Shown: positions 26,616 to 36,997 of the stretch, piece by piece | How positions within the stretch are numbered: the stretch's first letter is position 1 | How the letters are laid out: each line of letters opens with the position of its first letter | Assembly: GCA_035499295.1 (NCBI GenBank) | Contig: DATJZG010000150.1 | Span: 44,598 to 108,597, forward strand | Origin: DATJZG01 sp035499295 | Lineage (GTDB): Bacteria > Myxococcota > Myxococcia > Myxococcales > Anaeromyxobacteraceae | Length of the DNA stretch: 64,000 nt | Direction: 5' to 3' | Made by a program: the position numbers and the translations under genes | Notes under the pieces: generated by a model | The model's database searches: none | Seen by the model: the letters and a program-made list of their open reading frames with translations, nothing else | What the model was told of the DNA's origin: nothing

Positions 26616-28721
26616 ATGAGGGCTCAAAGGCGCGCGGGTCTGACGCTCTTCGCGGCCTGCGCCGCCCTCGCGGCCTGCGGGGGGTCGGGCTCCTCGGCGG
26701 CCGAGAAGGTCTACCGCGACCCCTCCCAGCCCCTGGAGAGCCGGGTGGAGGCACTCCTCTCGGTGATGTCGCTCGAGGAGAAGGTGGAGCAGATGTACGG
26801 CACGCCGCCGAACGACGGCTCCGGCCTCTCCGCCACCGCGCCGAACGCGCGCCTCGGCATCCCCGGCTTCCGCATGGTGGACGGCATGCGCGGGGTGGGC
26901 GCCGCCACCGGGAACGCCACCACCTTCCCGGTGGGCTCGGCCCGCGGGGCCACCTTCGACCCGGCGCTCGAGGGGCAGGTGGCCGCGGCCATCGGGGCCG
27001 AGGCCCGCTCCCGGGGCGCGAACGTGCTCCTCGCCCCCACCATCAACCTCCTGCGCCACCCCCGCTGGGGCAGGGCGCAGGAGACCTACGGGGAGGACAC
27101 CTTCCACGTGGGCGCCATGGCGGCGGCCTTCGTCGCCGGCGCCCAAGAGCAGGTGATCACGGCCACCAAGCACTTCGCCCTCTACAGCATCGAGGACACC
27201 CGGCTCACGGTCAACGTGCAGGCGGACGACCGGACCGTGCGCGAGGTCTACCTCCCTCACTTCGAGCGGGCCGTCCGGGCCGGGACCGGCGCCGTCATGT
27301 CGGCCTACAACCGGGTGAACGGCGCCTACTGCTCCGAGAACCGGCCGCTCCTCGGGGAGATCCTGGACGGCGACTGGGGGTTCGACGGGTTCGTGGTGAG
27401 CGACTGGACCTTCGGGACGAGGAGCACGGTGCCGGCCGCCGAGGCCGGACTAGACGTGGAGATGCCGGCGGCCCACTACTACGGCCTGCCGCTCCTCCAG
27501 GCGGTGGTGGGGGGCGCGCTGCCGCTCTCCGACGTGGACGACGCGGTGCGGCGCGTGCTGCGCGCCAAGCTCCGCTTCGGGATCTTCGACGGCAGGCCGG
27601 CGCTCGACCCGGCTTTGGAGATCGAGAGCGCCGCGCACACCGCGCTCGCGCGGCAGGTGGAGAGGGAGGCCATCGTGCTCCTCCAAAACGAGGGAGCGGC
27701 GCTCCCCATCGACCGGGCGGCGACGCGGCAGATCGCGGTGGTGGGCGCGCTCGCCGCCACCGCCAACACCGGCGACACCGGGAGCAGCTCCACCCGCTCC
27801 TCCTACGTGGTGACCCCGCTCGCCGGCATCCAGGCGCTGGCGGGCCCGTCCACCACCGTCGTCGACCTCTCCCGCGACGTCCTCGCCCCGGCCGACGAGG
27901 CCGCGGTGGCGGCCTCCGACGTGGCGGTGGTGGTGGTGGGGCTCACCTCCGCCGACGAGGGCGAGGCCGGGCTCGGCGCCGGGGACCGCAAGAGCCTCGA
28001 CCTCTCGCCCGCGCACCTGGCGCTCGTCGCCGACGTGGCGAGCCACAACCCCCGGACGGTGGTGGTGCTGGAGGGGAGCGGGGCCCTCGTCGTCGAGCCC
28101 TTCGTCGAGATCGTGCCGGCCATCCTGATGGCCTGGTACCCGGGGCTCGAGGGGGGAAACGCGCTCGCCGAGGTGCTCTTCGGGGACGTGAACCCCTCGG
28201 GGAAGTTGCCGGTCTCCTTCCCGGTCTCGGAGGGGCAGCTCCCCCCGTTCGTGAACGACCAGGCCCAGGTGACCTACGGCTTCCTGCACGGCTACCGCTA
28301 CCTCGACACCGCCGCGGAGGACCCCCGTTTCCCGTTCGGCTTCGGGCTCTCCTACACCACCTTCTCCTTCGCGAACCTCTCGCTCGACCGCGCCAGCGCC
28401 GCGCCCGGCGCGACCGTGCACGTGTCCGTGGAGGTGACGAACGAGGGGCCGGTCGCGGGCGACGAGGTGGTGGAGCTCTACGCCTCCTACCCGGGCTCGG
28501 CGGTGCCCCGGGCCGTCCGGGAGCTGAAGGGGTTCGCGCGGGTGTCAATCGACCCGGGCGCGACCGCCACCGTCGGCCTCGACCTCCCGGTGAACGACCT
28601 CGCCTACTGGGACTCCACCCGGGGCGCCTTCTCGGTCGAGCCCCTCACCTACACTCTCTCGGTCGGGGACAGCTCCCGGAGCCTGCCGCTCTCCGCCTCC
28701 CTCGCGGTTCCGCCGGGGTAG
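26616..28721 (+). CDS. Glycoside hydrolase family 3 lipoprotein (beta-glucosidase-like)
   Basis: 701 residues from ATG 26616. Lipobox ALAAC in a short signal peptide, so it is membrane-anchored outside the cytoplasm. The GH3 N-terminal barrel shows VEALLSVMSLEEKVEQMYG, NARLGIPGFRMVDGMRGVG, and ATKHFALY. The nucleophile Asp is in GFDGFVVSDWTFG. The GH3 C-terminal sandwich begins near EREAIVLLQNEGAALPI and includes MAWYPGLEGGNALAEVLFGDVNPSGKLP. A fibronectin III-like domain closes the protein. Domain order matches plant-polysaccharide or oligosaccharide beta-glucosidases; the exact sugar cannot be told. Confidence 0.9.
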   Translation: MRAQRRAGLTLFAACAALAACGGSGSSAAEKVYRDPSQPLESRVEALLSVMSLEEKVEQMYGTPPNDGSGLSATAPNARLGIPGFRMVDGMRGVGAATGNATTFPVGSARGATFDPALEGQVAAAIGAEARSRGANVLLAPTINLLRHPRWGRAQETYGEDTFHVGAMAAAFVAGAQEQVITATKHFALYSIEDTRLTVNVQADDRTVREVYLPHFERAVRAGTGAVMSAYNRVNGAYCSENRPLLGEILDGDWGFDGFVVSDWTFGTRSTVPAAEAGLDVEMPAAHYYGLPLLQAVVGGALPLSDVDDAVRRVLRAKLRFGIFDGRPALDPALEIESAAHTALARQVEREAIVLLQNEGAALPIDRAATRQIAVVGALAATANTGDTGSSSTRSSYVVTPLAGIQALAGPSTTVVDLSRDVLAPADEAAVAASDVAVVVVGLTSADEGEAGLGAGDRKSLDLSPAHLALVADVASHNPRTVVVLEGSGALVVEPFVEIVPAILMAWYPGLEGGNALAEVLFGDVNPSGKLPVSFPVSEGQLPPFVNDQAQVTYGFLHGYRYLDTAAEDPRFPFGFGLSYTTFSFANLSLDRASAAPGATVHVSVEVTNEGPVAGDEVVELYASYPGSAVPRAVRELKGFARVSIDPGATATVGLDLPVNDLAYWDSTRGAFSVEPLTYTLSVGDSSRSLPLSASLAVPPG

Positions 28722-28863
28722 GGAGAGCAGGCCCCGGGCGGCGCTCGCCTCTCCCGGCTCGACGTGATATCCAGCCCCCGGCGCGCGTTCGCGCCGGGCG
28801 GGCCGCGGAGCGCCCCCCGCGGCGAGCGAAGCGGACGGCAATCGGGGTGAGCGAGGGTCCCGG

Positions 28864-28945
28864 GGGCGGGTGGCGGAACTGGCAGACGCGCCGGACTTAG
28901 GATCCGGTGCCGCAAGGCATGAGGGTTCGAGTCCCTCCCCGCCCA
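28864..28945 (+). tRNA. tRNA-Leu (anticodon TAG)
   Basis: Acceptor GGGCGGG (28864-28870) pairs with CCCGCCC (28938-28944), discriminator A. The anticodon arm CCGGA-CTTAGGA-TCCGG carries TAG. A long variable arm (TGCCGCAAGGCA) and T loop TTCGAGT mark a class II tRNA. CCA is not encoded. Confidence 0.93.
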
Positions 28946-28952
28946 AATCCGC

Positions 28953-28981
28953 TTGACCCGGCCCGGGCCGGAACGTACCTC
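28953..28981 (+). promoter_or_regulatory. Candidate promoter of tig-clpP-clpX-lon
   Basis: TTGACC (28953-28958), a 17-base spacer, TACCTC (28976-28981), 30 bases before the tig ATG. The -35 is good and the -10 poor; a heat-shock sigma-32 reading of the same spot is possible but not clear. Confidence 0.4.
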
Positions 28982-29010
28982 TAGCTCCCCCTTTCAAGGG
29001 AAAGGCTCCC

Positions 29011-30291
29011 ATGAAGATCCAGGTCGAAAAGCTCTCCCCGGTGGAGAAGAAGGTCAGCATCGAGATCGATCCCGAGCGCGTGGCGAAGGAGATCGACCGC
29101 GCCTACGCGAGCCTGGGGCGCCGGGTGAAGCTCCGCGGCTTCCGGCCCGGCAAGGCGCCCCGCGCCGTCCTGGAGCGGAACTTCAAGGACCAGGTGGAGA
29201 ACGAGGTGGTGGAGCACCTCATCAACGAGTCCTTCCAGGAGGCGGTGAAGAAGGAGGACATCGACGCGGTCGCCCCCCCGCACGTCCAGGTCTCCGAGCC
29301 CGGGCTCGGGGCCGGCCGCGCCTTCGCCTACAGCGCCCGGGTGGAGGTGAAGCCGGTCATCGAGCCCAAGGACTACCGTGGGCTGGAGGTGACGACGAAG
29401 CCGGCCCAGGTGGCCGAGGAGGCGGTGGAGGCGGAGATCGCCCGGCTGCGCGAGTCGTTCGCCGAGCTGGTGGCGGTGGAGGGGCGCGCCGACGCGCAGA
29501 AGGGCGACTGGGCGGTCGTCGACTACGAGGGCACCCTGGGCGGGAAGCCCTTCGAGGGGAGCAAGGCCGAGGGCGCGGTGGTGCAGGTGAAGGAGGGCGA
29601 CTTCTTCGCCGGCGAGCTCGCTGCGCTGGAGGGGCGGAAGCTCGGCGACGCCTTCGAGCTGGACCAGGTCTTCCCGCCCACCTTCCAGGACGAGAACCTC
29701 CGCAACAAGCCGGTGCACTTCCGGGTCACGCTCAAGGCGCTCAAGGAGAAGCGGTTCCCGGTCGTCGACGACGCCTTCGCGAAGGAGGTCGGGGTGGAGG
29801 GGGTGGAGACGCTCGCGGCGCTCCGGGAGCGGATCCGCTCCGACCTGGACAAGCGCGAGAAGCGCCGGGCCGAGCAGGAGCTCCACGACGGGTTGGTGAA
29901 GGCGGCGCTCTCGAAGAACGACTTCGAGGTGCCGCCCGCCATGGTGGAGCGGGCCATCGACGTGATGCTGGAGTCGACGGCGCAGCGCTTCGCCCGGCAG
30001 GGGGTGGACCTGCGCCAGATCGGGATCGACCTGGCGCGGGTGCGGGCCGACCTGCGCGAGCACGCGCTCCTGCAGGTGAAGGGGGCGCTCCTGCTCGAGG
30101 CCATCGCCGAGGCGGAGAAGATCGAGGTGAGCGCCGAGGACGAGAAGGCCGAGATCGCGAAGCGGGCCGAGGAGATGGGGGTCCCGGTCGCCAAGCTCCA
30201 GCTCAAGGGGGAGGCCCGCGCCTCGCTGCGTCAACGCATTCGCGAGGACAAGGCAGTTGCGCTGCTCGCTTCCCACGCTAACTTGAAGTAG
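29011..30291 (+). CDS. tig: Trigger factor, ribosome-associated chaperone
   Basis: Holds nascent chains at the ribosome exit tunnel and has prolyl isomerase activity. 426 residues. The N-terminal ribosome-binding domain contains the signature GFRPGKAPRAVLE (canonical GFRxGKxP). The FKBP-type PPIase domain (about 155-240) shows KGDWAVVDYEGTLGGKPFEG and GFxxxLxG-like spacing. The C-terminal helical arms run from about 265 to the end. First gene of the classic tig-clpP-clpX-lon order; clpP follows after 29 bases. Confidence 0.96.
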   Translation: MKIQVEKLSPVEKKVSIEIDPERVAKEIDRAYASLGRRVKLRGFRPGKAPRAVLERNFKDQVENEVVEHLINESFQEAVKKEDIDAVAPPHVQVSEPGLGAGRAFAYSARVEVKPVIEPKDYRGLEVTTKPAQVAEEAVEAEIARLRESFAELVAVEGRADAQKGDWAVVDYEGTLGGKPFEGSKAEGAVVQVKEGDFFAGELAALEGRKLGDAFELDQVFPPTFQDENLRNKPVHFRVTLKALKEKRFPVVDDAFAKEVGVEGVETLAALRERIRSDLDKREKRRAEQELHDGLVKAALSKNDFEVPPAMVERAIDVMLESTAQRFARQGVDLRQIGIDLARVRADLREHALLQVKGALLLEAIAEAEKIEVSAEDEKAEIAKRAEEMGVPVAKLQLKGEARASLRQRIREDKAVALLASHANLK

Positions 30292-30310
30292 GCGGGGCGA
30301 TCGCCCCGCC
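30291..30310 (+). promoter_or_regulatory. 20-base perfect palindrome between tig and clpP
   Basis: GGCGGGGCGATCGCCCCGCC can fold as an 8-bp stem with a GATC loop; its first base is the last of the tig stop codon. The clpP ribosome site (GGAGAG) follows directly and there is no T-run, so it looks more like an mRNA-processing or translation-tuning hairpin, or a protein site, than a terminator. Confidence 0.5.
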
Positions 30311-30320
30311 GGAGAGAACG

Positions 30321-30932
30321 ATGCCCTACATCCCCATGCCGTACGTCGTGGAGCAGACCCACCGGGGCGAGCGCGCCTACGACATCTACTCCCGGCTCCT
30401 CAAGGACCGGATCGTCTTCATCGGCACGCCCATCGACGACGACGTGGCCAACATCGTCATCGCCCAGCTCCTCTTCCTCGAGTCCGAGGACCCCGACAAG
30501 GACATCTCCATCTACGTGAACAGCCCGGGCGGCTCGGTGACCTCGGGCCTCGCCATCTACGACACCATGCAGTACGTGAAGGCGCCGGTGTCCACCATCT
30601 GCCTGGGACAGGCGGCCAGCATGGCGGCGGTGCTGCTCGCCGGAGGGGTGGCCGGCAAGCGCTTCGCGGTGCCCAACGCCCGCATCATGATCCACCAGCC
30701 CATGGGCGGCTTCTCCGGCCAGGCCACCGACATCGAGATCCAGACGAAGGAGATCCTCCGGCTGAAGTCGCAGCTGAACCACATCCTGGCCCGGCACACG
30801 CGCCAGCCGCTCGATCGCATCGAGAAGGACACCGACCGGGACTTCTTCATGGGCCCGGGGGAAGCCAAGGAGTACGGGATCATCGACGAGGTGATCGTTC
30901 ACAAGAAGGCGGGAGAGAAGAAGCCGCAGTAG
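30321..30932 (+). CDS. clpP: ATP-dependent Clp protease proteolytic subunit
   Basis: Serine protease of the ClpXP machine, a 14-mer chamber. 203 residues from ATG 30321. The N-terminus MPYIPMPYVVEQTHRGERAYDIYSRLL is processed in the family. Catalytic triad Ser100 in GQAASMAAVLL, His125 in RIMIHQPMGG, Asp174 in KDTDRDFFMGPGEAKEYGIID. The length is normal. Confidence 0.97.
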   Translation: MPYIPMPYVVEQTHRGERAYDIYSRLLKDRIVFIGTPIDDDVANIVIAQLLFLESEDPDKDISIYVNSPGGSVTSGLAIYDTMQYVKAPVSTICLGQAASMAAVLLAGGVAGKRFAVPNARIMIHQPMGGFSGQATDIEIQTKEILRLKSQLNHILARHTRQPLDRIEKDTDRDFFMGPGEAKEYGIIDEVIVHKKAGEKKPQ

Positions 30933-31012
30933 TATGGGTGCACATCCGGCGTGGGGCCGGTGAGGAAAGGTGGGAGGCTCGCGCGGCGGCTCTTCCGCCG
31001 GCGAGGAAGAGC

Positions 31013-32251
31013 TTGGAGAAGCGCGAGACCCTCTGTTGCAGCTTCTGCGGGAAGTCGCAGAAGGAAGTGAAGAAGCTCATCGCGGGCCCCACGGTCTACA
31101 TCTGCGACGAGTGCATCGGGCTTTGCAACGACATCATCGCCGAGGAGATCGCCGGCGAGGAGAAGCGCGACCAGAAGCTGCGCATCCCGCGCCCCTCCGA
31201 GATCAAGACCATCCTGGACGAGTACGTGGTGGGTCAGGAGCGGGCCAAGAAGACGCTGGCCGTGGCCGTCCACAACCACTACAAGCGCATCGAGAGCCGG
31301 GTGAACCTGGACGACGTCGAGCTGCAGAAGTCGAACATCCTGCTCCTCGGCCCCACCGGCTCCGGCAAGACGCTCCTCGCCCAGACGCTCGCCAAGATCC
31401 TGAACGTCCCCTTCACCATCGCCGACGCCACCACCCTCACCGAGGCGGGCTACGTGGGCGAGGACGTCGAGAACATCATCGTCAACCTCCTGCAGGCCGC
31501 CGACCACGACATCGAGCGCGCCCAGAAGGGGATCGTCTACATCGACGAGATCGACAAGATCGCCCGCAAGAGCGAGAACCCGAGCATCACCCGCGACGTC
31601 TCCGGGGAGGGCGTGCAGCAGGCGCTCCTCAAGATCATCGAGGGCACGGTGGCGAACGTGCCCCCGAAGGGCGGCCGCAAGCACCCGCAGCAGGAGTTCC
31701 TCCAGGTCGACACCACCAACATCCTCTTCATCTGCGGCGGGGCCTTCTGCGGGCTGGAGGGCATCATCGAGCGCCGCTTCGGCGGCCGCAGCCTGGGCTT
31801 CGGCGCCGACGCGAAGAAGAAGGAGGACCGGAACATCGGCGAGCTCCTGGCGCTCGTCGAGCCCGAGGACCTCCTCAAGTTCGGGATGATCCCGGAGTTC
31901 GTGGGGCGGCTCCCGGTCGTCACCGCGCTCGAGGAGCTCGACGAGCAGTCGCTCGTCGACATCCTCACGAAGCCGCGGAACGCGCTCGCCAAGCAGTACC
32001 GGAAGCTGCTGGAGATGGACGGGGTGAGCCTCAAGTTCACCGAGGGATCGCTCCGGGCCATCGCCCGCGCCGCCATCAAGAACAAGGCGGGGGCCCGCGG
32101 CCTGCGCGCCATCGTCGAGGGCGCGATGCTCGACATCATGTACGACGTGCCGAGCCGCCGGAACGTCCAGGAGATCGTGCTGAACGAGGAAGTGATCGAG
32201 AAGGGCGAGCCCCCCATCGTCGTGCTGCGCAAGGAGGCGGAGAGCGCCTAG
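31013..32251 (+). CDS. clpX: ATP-dependent Clp protease ATPase subunit ClpX
   Basis: AAA+ unfoldase feeding ClpP. The TTG at 31013 is chosen because GAGGAAG lies just upstream and it gives 412 residues beginning MEKRETLCCSFCGKSQKEV, the normal ClpX N-terminus; ATG 30938 would add 25 atypical residues. The zinc-binding domain has CCSFC and YICDECIGLC. Walker A is GPTGSGKTLL, Walker B VYIDEIDKI, and the pore loop GYVGEDVENI. The ClpP-docking loop should lie near GKIIEGT-like residues but is not clear by eye. The C-terminal small domain is normal. Confidence 0.95.
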   Translation: MEKRETLCCSFCGKSQKEVKKLIAGPTVYICDECIGLCNDIIAEEIAGEEKRDQKLRIPRPSEIKTILDEYVVGQERAKKTLAVAVHNHYKRIESRVNLDDVELQKSNILLLGPTGSGKTLLAQTLAKILNVPFTIADATTLTEAGYVGEDVENIIVNLLQAADHDIERAQKGIVYIDEIDKIARKSENPSITRDVSGEGVQQALLKIIEGTVANVPPKGGRKHPQQEFLQVDTTNILFICGGAFCGLEGIIERRFGGRSLGFGADAKKKEDRNIGELLALVEPEDLLKFGMIPEFVGRLPVVTALEELDEQSLVDILTKPRNALAKQYRKLLEMDGVSLKFTEGSLRAIARAAIKNKAGARGLRAIVEGAMLDIMYDVPSRRNVQEIVLNEEVIEKGEPPIVVLRKEAESA

Positions 32252-32393
32252 GAAGGGGCGCCTCGCCTCTCGCCATCCCCGGCGGGGCCCGGCAGATCCC
32301 GAAGCGGATTCTTACTTCCGCCCGGGTCCCCGCTGTCGGCCGATTCCGCCTTCCCGGGGTGGGTCCGGGCGGCACCGCGCCCTCGCCCGTCCT

Positions 32394-32411
32394 TGGGAAG
32401 CGGCCTTCCCA
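32394..32411 (+). promoter_or_regulatory. Hairpin in the clpX-lon intergenic region
   Basis: TGGGAAG (32394-32400), loop CGGC, CTTCCCA (32405-32411), about 40 bases before the lon start. There is no T-run. It could be a leader hairpin of the lon mRNA. The 200-base gap suggests lon also has its own promoter, but none is clear. Confidence 0.3.
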
Positions 32412-32452
32412 GCCGGTGAGTCGGTGGTAGTCTCCCTTCTTCGGAGGCGCGC

Positions 32453-34876
<2,424 letters not shown>

Positions 34877-34877
34877 C

Positions 34878-34899
34878 GCCGCCTTTCCTAGCGGGCGGC
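34878..34899 (+). terminator. Hairpin between convergent lon and methyltransferase genes
   Basis: GCCGCC (34878-34883) with GGCGGC (34894-34899) around a 10-base loop containing TTTCCTAG. It contains the stop codon of the leftward gene. A short stem without a T-run, so weak evidence. Confidence 0.3.
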
Positions 34900-35661
34900 C
34901 TCGAGCCGGGCGTAGAGCCGGTGCGCGCCCCGCCGGCTCGGGAGCGGCGCGAGCCCCAGCCGGGCGAGGTCCCAGCCGGGGGTGCCGTCCTTCACCACCA
35001 CGCAGCGGCGGGCCACGAGCCGCGCGCGCGCGAGCGCGCCCGCCTCGAGGGGGCAGGGGTTGGCGAGGCGCCGCACCGGGGCGAAGGCCGGCTCGGCGCT
35101 GCGGGCGTGGCGGAACATGGGGTCGAACACCACCACGTCGAAGCTCCGCTCCGCGCAGGCGGCGAGGAAGGCGCCGTGCTCGGCGGAGCGGATCTCGACC
35201 CGGCGGGCGGCCGGGTGGGCGAGGCGCCGGAACCCCTCGTCCGTCCAGGCGGCGAGCGCCCGCGAGGACTCGAGCCCGAGCACCCGGCCGCCGGGGCCGA
35301 CGGCGGTGGCGGCGACGAGCGCGTCGGCCCCGAGCCCGGCGGTGCAGTCGAGCACCGAGTCGCCGGGGCGGAGCCCGGCGGCCTCGAGGAAGGGGTCGCG
35401 GGTGGTCCGATCCCCGAGGGCGACGCGCTTCGCCCGCAGCGCCCCCATCCCGGGGGAGAAGCGGTGCTCCTCTCCCTCGACCCAGAGGAGCGCGTGGGTG
35501 CCGAGGACGACGAGCGCCTCCACCCCGGCCTCGCGCGAGAGCTGCGCGAGCGGGCGCCCCTCCCGCGCGACGAGGGGAAGGCCGTGCCGGGAGGCGGCGA
35601 GCGCCGCGCCCGCGAGCGCCCCGGCCCCCGGGGAGGCGACGGTGGTGAGGGCGGCCCTCAT
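34888..35661 (-). CDS. RsmJ-like SAM-dependent methyltransferase
   Basis: 257 residues, leftward. The SAM-binding motif SVLDCTAGLGADALVAA, acidic motif II LGLESSRALAAW and the catalytic-type motif VVVFDPMFRHARSAEPAF match the RsmJ/YhiQ family, which methylates N2 of G1516 in 16S rRNA in E. coli. The N-terminal 90 residues (GLPLVAREGRPLAQLSREAG) form the family's accessory domain. Deltaproteobacterial members are diverged, so the exact rRNA target is inferred. The gene converges on lon. Confidence 0.65.
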   Translation of the reverse strand: MRAALTTVASPGAGALAGAALAASRHGLPLVAREGRPLAQLSREAGVEALVVLGTHALLWVEGEEHRFSPGMGALRAKRVALGDRTTRDPFLEAAGLRPGDSVLDCTAGLGADALVAATAVGPGGRVLGLESSRALAAWTDEGFRRLAHPAARRVEIRSAEHGAFLAACAERSFDVVVFDPMFRHARSAEPAFAPVRRLANPCPLEAGALARARLVARRCVVVKDGTPGWDLARLGLAPLPSRRGAHRLYARLEAAR

Positions 35662-35771
35662 GCGCCCACCATGCGGGGCGGGCGCCTTCCCCGCAAGCCC
35701 GCCGCTCGCCCGAGGCCCGGTTGCGCCGCCGCCGGCGATCGACTAGATTCTTCCAGTAACATTTAGATATA

Positions 35772-35783
35772 GGTTATATAACC
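35772..35783 (+). promoter_or_regulatory. Perfect palindrome abutting the RHH-like gene start
   Basis: GGTTATATAACC, a 12-base perfect palindrome ending at the base before ATG 35784, in an AT-rich island (from about 35757) unlike its surroundings. It probably overlaps the -10 region (TAGATATAGG) of the promoter and is well placed to be an operator. Confidence 0.55.
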
Positions 35784-35993
35784 ATGCCCCGCGCCACCGG
35801 CCGCTCCGCCAAGGTCCGCAGCTACTCCGCCACCGACGAGGACGTGGCGATGCTCGCGGCCGTCGCCTCCTACCACGGGTTCACCAGGTCGGCGACCCTG
35901 GTGGGACTGGTGCGGCGGGAGTTCTGGCGCCTCTTTCCCGCGGGTACGGTCGACATCCGACCGGCCCGCGGCGCACGCGTGGTGAAGCCATGA
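35784..35993 (+). CDS. Small ribbon-helix-helix-like DNA-binding protein
   Basis: 69 residues. KVRSYSATDEDVAMLAAVAS, then HGFTRSATLVGLVRREFWRL, fits beta strand, helix 1, turn, helix 2 of an Arc/CopG/MetJ-type fold, with a basic N-terminus. There is no Shine-Dalgarno sequence; the AT-rich palindrome sits directly before the ATG, so the message may be leaderless or the palindrome an operator. Its stop overlaps nadA (ATGA), making it cotranscribed and translationally coupled with quinolinate synthase. Assignment is by pattern; a role in autoregulation and nadA control is inferred. Confidence 0.6.
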   Translation: MPRATGRSAKVRSYSATDEDVAMLAAVASYHGFTRSATLVGLVRREFWRLFPAGTVDIRPARGARVVKP

Positions 35994-36994
35994 GCCTCCC
36001 CCTCGTCCCGGTCCACGACCCCGTCGCCAACCCCGTCGCCGGCAGCGAGCTCGGCCCCGCCGAGCTCGCCGCCCTCGAGGAGGAGGTGCGCGCGCTCAAG
36101 CGTGAGCGGGATGCGGTGATCCTGGCCCACAACTACCAGCTGCCGGAGGTTCAGGCCCTCGCCGACGTGGTGGGCGACTCCCTCCAGCTCGCCGTGGAGG
36201 CCCAGCGGGTGCCCCAGGGCACCATCGTCTTCTGCGGGGTCCACTTCATGGCCGAGTCGGCCAAGGTCCTCAACCCGGAGAAGAGGGTGCTCTTGCCCAA
36301 CCTCTCCGCCGGCTGCTCGCTCGCGGACTCCATCTCCGCCGAGAGCCTGCTCGACTGGAAGGAGCGCTATCCGGACCACGCCGTGGTGACCTACGTGAAC
36401 TCCTCCGCCGAGGTGAAGGCGCTCTCCGACATCTGCTGCACGAGCGCCAACGCCGCGAGCGTGGTGCGCTCGCTCCCCTCGCGGAAGATCCTCTTCACCC
36501 CGGACCGAAACCTCGGCAACTGGGTGAAGTCGAAGGTCCCGGAGAAGGAGATCGTGGTCTACGACGGCGCCTGCCCGGTGCACGACGTCCTCCGGACCGC
36601 GAGCGTCGAGAAGGTGCACCGCGACCGCCCGCAGGCGGTGGTCATCGCCCACCCCGAGTGCCGCGCCGACGTGCTCGCGCTCGCCGACGAGGTCTGCTCC
36701 ACCACCGGGATGGCGGCCGCGGTGGCCCGCCACCCCGAGGCGAGGACCTTCATCGTCGCCACCGAGCACGGCATCCTCACCGGCCTGAAGAGGCGCTACC
36801 CGGAGAAGGAGTTCGTGGTGGCCGACGGCTGCCTCGGCTGCCGGATGCACTGCCCCTACATGAAGATGGTGGACGTGGTCATGCTCCGCGACGCGCTGCG
36901 CCGGAACAAGCACGAGATCGTGGTGCCGGCGGACGTGGCCGCTGGGGCGCGCCTCGCCCTGGAGCGGATGATCGCCGTCCCGCGCGACGCCTGA
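35990..36994 (+). CDS. nadA: Quinolinate synthase A
   Basis: [4Fe-4S] enzyme condensing iminoaspartate with dihydroxyacetone phosphate to quinolinate, the first ring-forming step of de novo NAD synthesis. 334 residues. Typical blocks are ILAHNYQLPEVQALADVVGDS, VFCGVHFMAESAKVLNPEK, LPNLSAGCSLADS, and YDGACPVHD. Cys residues for the cluster are in VFCGVHFM, in the VSVHPEC-type AHPECRADV, and in DGCLGCRMHCPYMK. nadB and nadC are not in the window. Confidence 0.95.
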   Translation: MSLPLVPVHDPVANPVAGSELGPAELAALEEEVRALKRERDAVILAHNYQLPEVQALADVVGDSLQLAVEAQRVPQGTIVFCGVHFMAESAKVLNPEKRVLLPNLSAGCSLADSISAESLLDWKERYPDHAVVTYVNSSAEVKALSDICCTSANAASVVRSLPSRKILFTPDRNLGNWVKSKVPEKEIVVYDGACPVHDVLRTASVEKVHRDRPQAVVIAHPECRADVLALADEVCSTTGMAAAVARHPEARTFIVATEHGILTGLKRRYPEKEFVVADGCLGCRMHCPYMKMVDVVMLRDALRRNKHEIVVPADVAAGARLALERMIAVPRDA

Positions 36995-36997
36995 GGG

